64,000 nucleotides of DNA, taken from positions 124,001 to 188,000 of the forward strand of contig CAVYPX010000016.1 in the NCBI GenBank assembly GCA_963770485.1, written 5' to 3'. Shown here in pieces: positions 30,611 to 38,040 of this stretch. The first letter of the stretch is position 1. Every line of letters starts with the position of its first letter. The notes beneath the pieces are model-generated. The model saw only the letters and a list, made by a program, of their open reading frames with translations, was not told the DNA's origin and did no database searches. A program made the translations under genes and the position numbers. The stretch comes from CAVVEC01 sp963770485. Its GTDB lineage: Bacteria > Acidobacteriota > Terriglobia > Terriglobales > Acidobacteriaceae.

Positions 30611-30957
30611 GGGGCTCCTCCGCGGAACTATTCCTATCTGAATTATGCTCCGTTTCCTGTCCCGTGCGAAGAAAAAGTTAGGGGAGGCTTGGTTCTAAAT
30701 TCAGTTTTGGAAGATCCGCGAGTGCTCTGATGGATGCGTGGATTCCCGCCGGATGTTGAGAAGTCATCCTCAATCCTCCATTTTCTGGCGTGAATGATTG
30801 CGGAGTTGGTTCACGATGTTTTCCCTGGGCCGGTCCCGCTCGCGCAACTTCTTTTGCGTCGGGCAAACGTTTTGCGGAAAAGCGCAGGACAAAAATCTTC
30901 GAGCCTCGTATAATTTTGTTAATCTTCTGGATGCGAGGCTGGCCTGGGGCCGGTTAT
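30611..30957. other. Spacer between M48 protease and tRNA-Glu
   Basis: I see no gene. The right half carries the tRNA promoter (30886-30914). Short ORFs here lack ribosome-binding sites and family features. Confidence 0.5.
30886..30914 (+). promoter_or_regulatory. Promoter of tRNA-Glu
   Basis: AGGACA at 30886-30891 (4 of 6 to TTGACA) and a perfect TATAAT at 30909-30914 are separated by 17 bp. The start would be near 30921, about 37 nt before the mature tRNA. Confidence 0.7.
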
Positions 30958-31032
30958 GGCGCTATCGTCTAGGGGTTAGGACGGAAGATTCTCAATCTTC
31001 AAACCCGGGTTCGATTCCCGGTAGCGCTACCA
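30958..31032 (+). tRNA. tRNA-Glu(CTC)
   Basis: The cloverleaf is complete. The acceptor arm GGCGCTA pairs with TAGCGCT (one G-U at the end). The anticodon stem GAAGA/TCTTC encloses the loop TTCTCAA, giving anticodon CTC, which reads GAG. The T arm CCGGG-TTCGATT-CCCGG is perfect. Discriminator A is at 31029 and an encoded CCA at 31030-31032. It has its own promoter upstream and a terminator 14 nt after the CCA. Confidence 0.95.
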
Positions 31033-31045
31033 ACTATCATCCGCT

Positions 31046-31077
31046 AAGCCGCGTGATTTCAGCGGCTTTTCTTTTTG
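31046..31077 (+). terminator. Rho-independent terminator after tRNA-Glu
   Basis: AAGCCGC (31046-31052) and GCGGCTT (31062-31068) form a 7-bp stem with a 9-nt loop, followed by TTCTTTTTG. Confidence 0.8.
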
Positions 31078-31521
31078 TTCCAAAATGGTGCTGACGCTGC
31101 TTAGCGTCGCGTGGCGCGAATCGTGGTACACAAAATGGTATACAGGCTGCCCAGTAGCTCATAACTGCCGCTGTCGGGACACCGATCCATGCACCCAAAA
31201 ACCTCACCCGGTCAAGATATTTGTACCCTTGCGCGGACAATTTTTCGGAATTTTCGGAGTCTCAGACGGGTTAACGAGTGTAATGGCGATTTTTCACCAA
31301 TTGACTATTCGGTAATAGTCACCTTGATGCGATTCGACAACAAAATGTGAAACCGACAGTAAAAGGGATGTCAAGAAAAAAAGCTCCGCCTCGACCGGAG
31401 CATCGAGATTCTTTTCCGAGATCCAGCCCACTCTGTTTGGTTTTTCTGAAGAGGTTTGGCTTGTTGTCCATACGCGTAAGTTGCTCGGATGATGGGGACA
31501 ATGCTCTGGAGTTTGAAAGAC

Positions 31522-31551
31522 GCGACAAGCAGGACGATGTTAACGTATAAT
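31522..31551 (+). promoter_or_regulatory. Promoter of the NHL repeat gene
   Basis: GCGACA at 31522-31527 (4 of 6 to TTGACA) and a perfect TATAAT at 31546-31551 are spaced 18 bp apart. This leaves a leader of about 17 nt before ATG 31575. Confidence 0.55.
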
Positions 31552-31574
31552 CCCTGCGCCTTTGGGTTAACACA

Positions 31575-33575
31575 ATGGCTACAAGCACTAATCGAACTTT
31601 GCTGAGTTGCTGGGCCGCAATAGCTTTGGCCTTAGCCCCACCTGCTTCGGCGCAAAAGGTATACACCGTTGCCGGAGGTTACATCGGCGACGGCGGCCCA
31701 GCCACGTCGGCCGCGATAGGACACCCTTGGGACGCGATTTTTGACCTGCAAGGGAATCTGGTCCTCAGCGATACCCGCAATTGCCGGATTCGTAAGGTGG
31801 ACGCAAAGGGGAGAATATCCACAATCGCGGGAACCGGAATCTGTGGCTTCAGCGGCGATGGTGGTCGGGCGACGAAAGCGAAAATATTCCATCCCGAGGG
31901 GCTGGCGATTGATTCCAAGGGGAACATTTTCTACGCAGACAACAATCGGATTCGCAAGATTACGAGCGCCGGCATCATCACGACCGTTGCCGGCAGTGGT
32001 AGAACGGGCTTCTGCGGCGATGGCGGTCCGCCACTCAAAGCGTGCTTTTCTGGCCCTATGGCGCTAGTGCTTGGCAATGGTGGCTCCGAAGAGGTGATTT
32101 ACGTCGCTGACACCTTCAATTACCGTGTACGCAAGATCTCCCTCGGCAAAACCAGCAAGATCACCACCTTTGCGGGAAACGGAACGTGGGACTACAACGG
32201 CGATGGCGGCCCCGCAAAGAAGGCAGCCATTGGGGTGCCGGAGGGGGTTGAGTTTTCCGCTTCGGACCATTCCCTCTGGATCGGTGATTTCAATAATGGC
32301 GATGTCAGGGTTGTGGACACGCAAACAAATATTATTAACACCCTAGTTGCAGGCAATTGTGCTCCGCTTTGTTTTTCGCAGGGTGTCCACTTGGGATCCG
32401 ATGGCTATCTTCATGTCGGCGACCTTTCCTGGGTGGATCGAGTCTCCATCCCGGATGGAAGCACGATCATTGAGGCGGGCAGCTTCTTCAGTCAGGGATT
32501 CAACGGAGATGGCCGTACCTTGACAAATACTCTGTTCGGTCAGACGACTAATGCGTTGATTTCTCGGGACAGCCAGTTGACAATTGTGGACTTGATTAAT
32601 GGTCGAATCAGGCAAGGATCTGCTACTGAAAATGTAACCACCATTGCGGGTGGCTACATCGGAGACGGCCGGTTGGGGAGTCAGGCAAGTCTGAATTCTC
32701 CGCGTGCTGTTGCCTTTGACCCCGGCGGCAACGCATATGTTGTGGATTCTTACGATCATCGCGTCCGCAAAGTTTCCCCTAACGGTCATATCTCGACCTT
32801 CGCAGGTACGGGAATTTCCGGACATTCCGGTGATGGCGGACCGGCGAAGAAAGCGACTCTCTTCTTTCCCCGAAGTATTGCTACTGACCAAACTGGCAAC
32901 GTGTTTATCGGCGATAACCAGGGCACTGTGATCCGGAAGGTGGACACAACGGGCACGATCAATATGTTCTACGACTCCGGCGGCGCGTACTTCTCGTCAC
33001 TGAGCGTTGATTTGGCTGGGAGCGTCTACGCTGTTGATGAGTACGGGCCGGTCGTCTGGAAAATTACGCCCGAAGGAAACGGGACGATCATAGCCGGCGT
33101 TCAAGGTCAGTTCGGCTACAACGGGGATGGAATTCCCGCAACTCAAGCGTACCTGAACAATCCGTTTGGCGTGGCCCTGGATTCAAACGGCAATTTGTAC
33201 ATCGGAGATATGCTCAACAATCGCGTCCGCAAAGTGGATCAGAACGGAATCATCAGCACGGTTGCAGGAAACGGAACCTGCGGATTCGGTGGCGACGGAG
33301 GTCAGGCTACCAACGCGATGCTGTGCGGGCCGCAAGGCATAGCCGTAGATTCCACCGGCAATCTCTACATCGCGGATACTCAGAATGCTCGTGTGCGCAT
33401 AGTGGACAACTCCGGCATCATGCACACTTATGCCGGAACTGGAATTTATGGTTACAACGGCGATGGCTTACCGGCCAGGAAGGCCAATCTGTATCCTTGG
33501 TCGGTTGCTCTTGATCCCAAAGCAATCGTTTACGTCGTGGATACCGACGATCTTCGCGTGCGGAAGATACAGTGA
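31575..33575 (+). CDS. Secreted NHL repeat protein
   Basis: The 666-residue protein has a signal peptide (about residues 1-26, ending PASAQK). It then carries about ten NHL-type units with the recurring pattern GxISTIAGTGICGFSGDGG, then a block such as HPEGLAIDSKGNIFYADNN, then RIRKI. The pattern GxYGDGGPATxAxLxxPxGVAxD predicts one or two six-bladed propellers. Such proteins are abundant in Acidobacteriota and are thought to bind ligands or partners outside the cell. The gene is AT-richer than its neighbours and stands alone. No enzymatic motif is visible. Confidence 0.85.
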   Translation: MATSTNRTLLSCWAAIALALAPPASAQKVYTVAGGYIGDGGPATSAAIGHPWDAIFDLQGNLVLSDTRNCRIRKVDAKGRISTIAGTGICGFSGDGGRATKAKIFHPEGLAIDSKGNIFYADNNRIRKITSAGIITTVAGSGRTGFCGDGGPPLKACFSGPMALVLGNGGSEEVIYVADTFNYRVRKISLGKTSKITTFAGNGTWDYNGDGGPAKKAAIGVPEGVEFSASDHSLWIGDFNNGDVRVVDTQTNIINTLVAGNCAPLCFSQGVHLGSDGYLHVGDLSWVDRVSIPDGSTIIEAGSFFSQGFNGDGRTLTNTLFGQTTNALISRDSQLTIVDLINGRIRQGSATENVTTIAGGYIGDGRLGSQASLNSPRAVAFDPGGNAYVVDSYDHRVRKVSPNGHISTFAGTGISGHSGDGGPAKKATLFFPRSIATDQTGNVFIGDNQGTVIRKVDTTGTINMFYDSGGAYFSSLSVDLAGSVYAVDEYGPVVWKITPEGNGTIIAGVQGQFGYNGDGIPATQAYLNNPFGVALDSNGNLYIGDMLNNRVRKVDQNGIISTVAGNGTCGFGGDGGQATNAMLCGPQGIAVDSTGNLYIADTQNARVRIVDNSGIMHTYAGTGIYGYNGDGLPARKANLYPWSVALDPKAIVYVVDTDDLRVRKIQ

Positions 33576-34121
33576 CTCGGCGGGTGAGGCGCAAGTCCGA
33601 TTCGTTCAAGCGGCGTGCGCAGTAGGGCCGGTTTCTAACTCCGCCTCTCCCCTACACCCCTTCCCCGCTGCCGCGCTGGTGGCTTCTGGTTTTTCGAGAC
33701 TCGGTGCCAAAGCACACGGGGCCCGATCTCATTGCCTGATACTCACCCTCGAACCGAGCTCTCCGAACCGGAGCGACCACCACCCGAGAAAATCCTGAGA
33801 TGAGAAGCCCTCTTCACCGGAAGAGGGAGAGTATGGCCGCCAGTGCCTCAGGCCTGGTGGCCTTTTACTCTTTTGCTTCACCCCGAAAGTGGGCACGCGA
33901 TAACTGTCGCCGACCATGCCAACACGCCCATTGTCGATGAGCGTAATTGATTCCATGACAATGTTACCTCACCGAGGCGCGAACCTACGGGCAAGGCTGT
34001 TTTTTTCACTGTGTTATCCGGCTGTCTCCCTGTGCCAGATCGTGTGCCTGCTTGATCAGGTGCTTCCTGCGGGGTTCGCCGCGCGGAATCGCCAGACCTT
34101 GAGCGCAAGGTCGACCGGTCA
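33576..34121. other. 546-bp spacer without a clear gene
   Basis: The minus-strand frame at 33729-33956 begins MESITLIDNGRVGMVGDSYR after GAGGT, but then turns into non-protein-like sequence. It may be the start of a decayed gene. Nothing else is supported. Confidence 0.35.
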
Positions 34122-34607
34122 TCAATGCACTGCGTATCGGCGCACCGCGATCGAGATGGGAAGCCCGACACAGAAGATGTGTATGACTACGCCGATAGCC
34201 ATCATCTCGAAAGAAAACGGATATTTCCTGGCCGCCGACAGTGGTACCACAATCCGATTCATGAAAAAGTAGACGGTTACCCCGTACAGCGCACCCGAAA
34301 CGACGGCATGCTGCACGAGAAAAGGTACTTTCCGGCTCACTGCGAAGTAAACCGCAGCAGCCGAAAAGGCGATGCCGAAGTGGCACAGGAGCCCCAGCGA
34401 AGCCGTCGCTAATCCGCCGTTCCAAGATCGTGGGCCCAGCAACCCGGCAGCGATCCCTTGCAGTAACGGGATAGGCCGAAGGCCGAAGTAGCCATAAACG
34501 ACGAGGGCGGCGGTAATGTCCAGAACGCCGCATACGAAGCCGCCCCATAGAATCGCGTGCAGAGGCTTGGGTTTCCGTATTGGAAGTGTTGGGGCTCGCG
34601 AACTCAT
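34122..34607 (-). CDS. Four-helix integral membrane protein, unknown function
   Basis: The 161-residue product (start ATG 34607, MSSRAPTLPIRKPKP) has four hydrophobic helices. The first includes ILWGGFVCGVLDITAALVVY and the second is after LLQGIAAGLLG. The C-terminal segment is MAIGVVIHIFCVGLPISIAV. The spacing and the GxxxGxLDI motif at the first helix recall small YagU/DUF1440-like membrane proteins, but I am not certain. An extension of 11 codons to 34640 is possible. Confidence 0.65.
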   Translation of the reverse strand: MSSRAPTLPIRKPKPLHAILWGGFVCGVLDITAALVVYGYFGLRPIPLLQGIAAGLLGPRSWNGGLATASLGLLCHFGIAFSAAAVYFAVSRKVPFLVQHAVVSGALYGVTVYFFMNRIVVPLSAARKYPFSFEMMAIGVVIHIFCVGLPISIAVRRYAVH

Positions 34608-35290
34608 GGGTCCTCCGCGATGGACGGGTACGCTCGGCACTTAGGCTTAGATGCAATCACCGCAATACGGAAAGCGATACCCGTCGGATCAGATTTGATA
34701 CAGGGACTGTGGCAGCACTCCAGTATGCTCGGCTGCACTTCACCGCAAGTGGAGTTTTCTTCCGCGGCTTCTGCTTTCGCCAGCGATCTTCCGCAGGTAT
34801 ATGGCTGCGCAAGTTCACCCTGGCCGCCAAGCTTCGGCGCGCCACGTCAGGTCCCGAGAACTCTCCAAACCCTCGGATCAGGCTCGATCCTTGACGTCAT
34901 TGTCTGGAACTGTGCGTGGAGATGACCATGAACCTTGGCAGGGAGGACAGGACGACTTAACAAACCTTTTACCGGGCCGTGACAAATGCTTTTGCATTCG
35001 TGGTAGAGTTCCGACGCTTGGAGGTATTTGAGAGTACTGGAAAAACTTGAGTATTTCCTGGCAACTCCAATCCCACCAGTGAAGCGCCGCAGCGGGGAAA
35101 GAGCCAATGACGCCAAAGCCCGCCAGAAGCGGTTCGAGGAATGCTCCGGTGGGGTCAGGGAAAGGGCGAGCCTCAGGGGCTGAAAGTGGGGAGACATCAA
35201 GGTGCAAGTTCTTTCACACTGTTGCGATCAGGCAAATGAGCATATACTACGGCGGATAGTTTTCGACCTCATATAAGGAATTGTGCCTTA
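34608..35290. other. 683-bp spacer without a clear gene
   Basis: Several overlapping short frames occur on both strands; none has protein-like composition or a convincing start. The end of the spacer carries AAGGAA just before ATG 35291. I see no repeat family member here, unlike most long spacers of the window. Confidence 0.4.
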
Positions 35291-36319
35291 ATGAATCTGA
35301 TTGAAGTGCGAATAGCACTTTTGCTAACCAGCATTTTGGCGGGCGTGGGCTATGCGCAAGAACCTCTCAATTCAAGCGCTGCGACCTCATCAGGCGTGTC
35401 CAGTGCGGCACCGACGAAGAAAGTGTCCCCAACCGGGCGAGTGATACTGAAAGTTGGAAAAGTGCAGGTCACCCAGGCGGAGTTCGAGTCTGGGATCGGC
35501 GACATCGAGCCGCAAGGTGACGCCGACAAGGAAGTCCCCGCCGATAAGGATCGTCGGCGCCTCGGCGACGATTACGCGTCGGTGCTCATGCTCTCCCAGC
35601 AGGCCGTGGCCAACCACCTGGACTCTTCGCCCGAGGTTAGCCGCCAGTTAGCCATCGATCGCATCCAGATACTGTCCGACGCTGAATTCGCCAGCCTGAT
35701 GCGGCAGGCCCAGCCCAAAGTCGACGAAATCAGCCAATATTATTCCGCTCACGGGGCGGACTATGACCAAGTGCGAATTCGCAGGGTATTCATCTGGAAG
35801 ACGGGGCCTGACTCGAAGAATACGAGGGGTTTGAGTCCGCAAGATGCCAGGGCTCGCGCCGACGCGATTCTTCGGGCTTCCGCCGCCGGGCAAGACACGA
35901 CCCAACTGACCGAGGCCTTCAAAAACTCCGACGATGGCTTGGTTGACGTGACACCTGCCACTTTTCCTCGTGGAGAGTTGACTCCACAAATGGAGAAGGT
36001 TGCTTTCGCCCTGAAGGAGGGCGAGTGGTCCCAGGTTCAGGATACGCCGGACTCGATTCTCCTCATTCAGCTGGTTCAGCGCGAGCGTCGACAACTTGGG
36101 CAGGTGTCGTCCTTGATCGAAAAGCGATTGCAAGGCCAGAAGATGCAAGCAATGTTGGACAAGCTGAAAGAAAATACCGGTATCTGGATGGACGAACAAT
36201 ATTTTGGGACTGCGGTGGCTCCTGTCCCTGGCGCGCAGCGGCCGGTTTCCACTCCACCATCTAAGCTCCAAAAATCAGCAAAAAAAGGGGAAAGCAACAA
36301 TGACGAATCACAGAAGTAG
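35291..36319 (+). CDS. Periplasmic peptidyl-prolyl isomerase of PpiC/SurA type
   Basis: The 342-residue protein has a signal peptide (about residues 1-22, ending GVGYAQ). A SurA-like N-terminal chaperone helix region follows (LMLSQQAVANHLDSSPEVSR). A parvulin-like rotamase domain lies at about residues 150-265: YDQVRIRRVFIW and later FPRGELTPQMEKVAFALKEG, which is the conserved end of the PpiC domain. The C-terminal tail has a Pro/Lys-rich stretch. It should assist folding of secreted or outer-membrane proteins. Its 3' end overlaps the next gene by 20 bp, pointing to co-expression. Confidence 0.82.
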   Translation: MNLIEVRIALLLTSILAGVGYAQEPLNSSAATSSGVSSAAPTKKVSPTGRVILKVGKVQVTQAEFESGIGDIEPQGDADKEVPADKDRRRLGDDYASVLMLSQQAVANHLDSSPEVSRQLAIDRIQILSDAEFASLMRQAQPKVDEISQYYSAHGADYDQVRIRRVFIWKTGPDSKNTRGLSPQDARARADAILRASAAGQDTTQLTEAFKNSDDGLVDVTPATFPRGELTPQMEKVAFALKEGEWSQVQDTPDSILLIQLVQRERRQLGQVSSLIEKRLQGQKMQAMLDKLKENTGIWMDEQYFGTAVAPVPGAQRPVSTPPSKLQKSAKKGESNNDESQK

Positions 36320-37880
36320 AATGCTCTGGTACGTTGCGCTACCAATGGTTGTGCTGGTGGCGTGTGTCCTGCAGCCAGCGCCGGCCGTAGCCCAAATGAC
36401 CTCGGTAGGCATCGACTGCTCACAAATTCAAGCCTTACAGCTTCTGAAACAGGATAACCTGGGCGCTGGCCGAGTGTTGATTGAATGCGGGATCGTGCAA
36501 GGCGGCCAGCCGAGCGGCGCCGCTAGCGGCCCGACCGCTCCGCCCAACATTCGGGCCAGCAACCGGAAGTGTTCAAGCAGCAGTAGCTGCACCAAGAGCG
36601 AGAGCAACGCGTGGGGCAGCACCAAGGATGGTGGCCAGACCATCGTGGTCAACTATAACGACAGCGCGGGCAACGGCTCGAGCTATTCGGGCACGTCCTA
36701 CTCCAGCGATGGCGGCAAGACGTTCACAGAGATTGAGCCGCCCCCCTTTGGGAGCGGACATGGCACCAACTACGGTGACCCGATCGTGGTTTTCAACTCT
36801 AAGCAGAATCTGTGGTACGCGGGTGACCTGGCAGCTGGAGGCGGAGGCTGTACGGCTGGCCTGGGCATCGGTTTGTGGACGTCTTCGGATGGCAAGAGCT
36901 GGACTGCGGGAGCCTGCGCCCACAACGGCGGCTCTGACGACCGCGAGTCGTTCTGGGTGGATAACGAGTCTAGCAGCGGAACCTATGGCCGCATGTACAT
37001 CTCCTTTAACGACTTCATCAACAACGGAGCTCTGTCGCTTGTGTACTCGGACGACGGCACGACCTGGACCGGCCCAGTAGTCCTGAACTCGGGCTTCATT
37101 CGCGACGTGCAGGTTACGGGTACACCAGCCGGCACAACGAGGTATGAGGGCAAGAACAGCACGGTGTTCGTCGCCGCGATGGACGAGGGCGGGGGAGGGA
37201 ATGCTTCCCGCCAGAACCTCATGTACAAGTCCCTGGATGGCGGCAAGACCTGGACATCAGCCACTCTGGGTTCGCGATTCAACCCGGTGGGTGATCAGGC
37301 TTGCAGCACCAACGGATACTTCTGGCAGGTCAATCCCATCTGGCGGCACATGGGATGGGGCGAGCCGGCAGTCGGTCCCAGCGGTGTGGTCCACTACGAC
37401 TACGCCGGGGCGGGAACGAAGGGAGACGACGGGGACATCTTTTACGTACGTTCCACCGATAACGGAAAGACTTGGTCCAAGCCGATCAAACTCAACACCG
37501 ATAAAGACGCTGCCCACAAAACGCAATGGATGCCTTCACTCTCCTCCGACCTCAATGGCGCTGTGACCGCCTCTTGGTACGATCGTCGCAAAACCAAGAG
37601 CGCGTGTAACAGTGTCACCGATCCGGGATGCAAATACGAGCGTGTGGGCCGTCAGTCGAAAGACAACGGCGTTACCTGGGGAAAGGACATCACCATCAGT
37701 ACGCACGTGATCCCGCAGCCAGCGCAGGATGATCCCACCGTTCAGCAATGCTATGCGGGGGATTACGACTACAACACAGCTCTGAACGGAAATGCCTTCG
37801 TGACCTGGACGGACGGTCGACGTTCGGTTGGAGGCGTACACGTGCAGGATGTGGACTTTGCTAAGGTACCACTGCCGTAG
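36300..37880 (+). CDS. Secreted BNR/Asp-box repeat (sialidase-like propeller) protein
   Basis: Start ATG 36300 (MTNHRSRMLWYVALP) follows AAAAGGGGAAAG and overlaps the isomerase gene by 20 bp. The frame is open 32 codons further up, inside that gene. The 526-residue product has a signal peptide (to about residue 32). At least six Asp-box-type turns follow (SYSSDGGKTF, TSSDGKSW, YSDDGTTW, KSLDGGKTW, RSTDNGKTW, KDNGVTW), typical of six-bladed sialidase-fold propellers. The catalytic Arg triad of true sialidases is not evident, so enzymatic activity is uncertain. Transcription ends at a strong terminator at 37906. Confidence 0.8.
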   Translation: MTNHRSRMLWYVALPMVVLVACVLQPAPAVAQMTSVGIDCSQIQALQLLKQDNLGAGRVLIECGIVQGGQPSGAASGPTAPPNIRASNRKCSSSSSCTKSESNAWGSTKDGGQTIVVNYNDSAGNGSSYSGTSYSSDGGKTFTEIEPPPFGSGHGTNYGDPIVVFNSKQNLWYAGDLAAGGGGCTAGLGIGLWTSSDGKSWTAGACAHNGGSDDRESFWVDNESSSGTYGRMYISFNDFINNGALSLVYSDDGTTWTGPVVLNSGFIRDVQVTGTPAGTTRYEGKNSTVFVAAMDEGGGGNASRQNLMYKSLDGGKTWTSATLGSRFNPVGDQACSTNGYFWQVNPIWRHMGWGEPAVGPSGVVHYDYAGAGTKGDDGDIFYVRSTDNGKTWSKPIKLNTDKDAAHKTQWMPSLSSDLNGAVTASWYDRRKTKSACNSVTDPGCKYERVGRQSKDNGVTWGKDITISTHVIPQPAQDDPTVQQCYAGDYDYNTALNGNAFVTWTDGRRSVGGVHVQDVDFAKVPLP

Positions 37881-37905
37881 ATTGATCGTTGAACGACTCT
37901 CAGAG

Positions 37906-37940
37906 AAAGAGGGCAGCGACTTATCTGCCCTCTTTTTTAT
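37906..37940 (+). terminator. Rho-independent terminator
   Basis: AAAGAGGGCAG (37906-37916) pairs with CTGCCCTCTTT (37925-37935) around CGACTTAT, followed by TTTAT. An 11-bp perfect stem closes the isomerase/BNR unit. Confidence 0.92.
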
Positions 37941-38040
37941 TTCCCCCGACCATGCTCAGCAGAAGGCGAAAATCATCCTGCTGTGCAATGGCTGCCTCCA
38001 GGTTCTCGCAACATTTCTCTGCTAGGAGGTTTCGAATGTC

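Larger units (their letters stand above)
31033..31574. other. Spacer with terminator, possible att-like remnant and promoter
   Basis: After the terminator, the stretch near 31122-31148 (GTGGTACACAAAATGGTATA and following) has a direct repeat TGGTACACA / TGGTATACA with AAAA between. This is reminiscent of sequences beside tRNA-targeting integrases. No integrase gene is present. The remainder is AT-richer than average, ending with the promoter at 31522-31551. Confidence 0.35.

Noticed and set aside
33729..33956. 75-residue minus-strand ORF starting MESITLIDNGRV
   Set aside because: The first 25 residues look protein-like and have GAGGT upstream, but the rest is not; at most a decayed gene, not listed as CDS.
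34608..35290. Overlapping frames such as 34878-35207 (minus)
   Set aside because: No recognisable protein character and competing frames on both strands; treated as non-coding.
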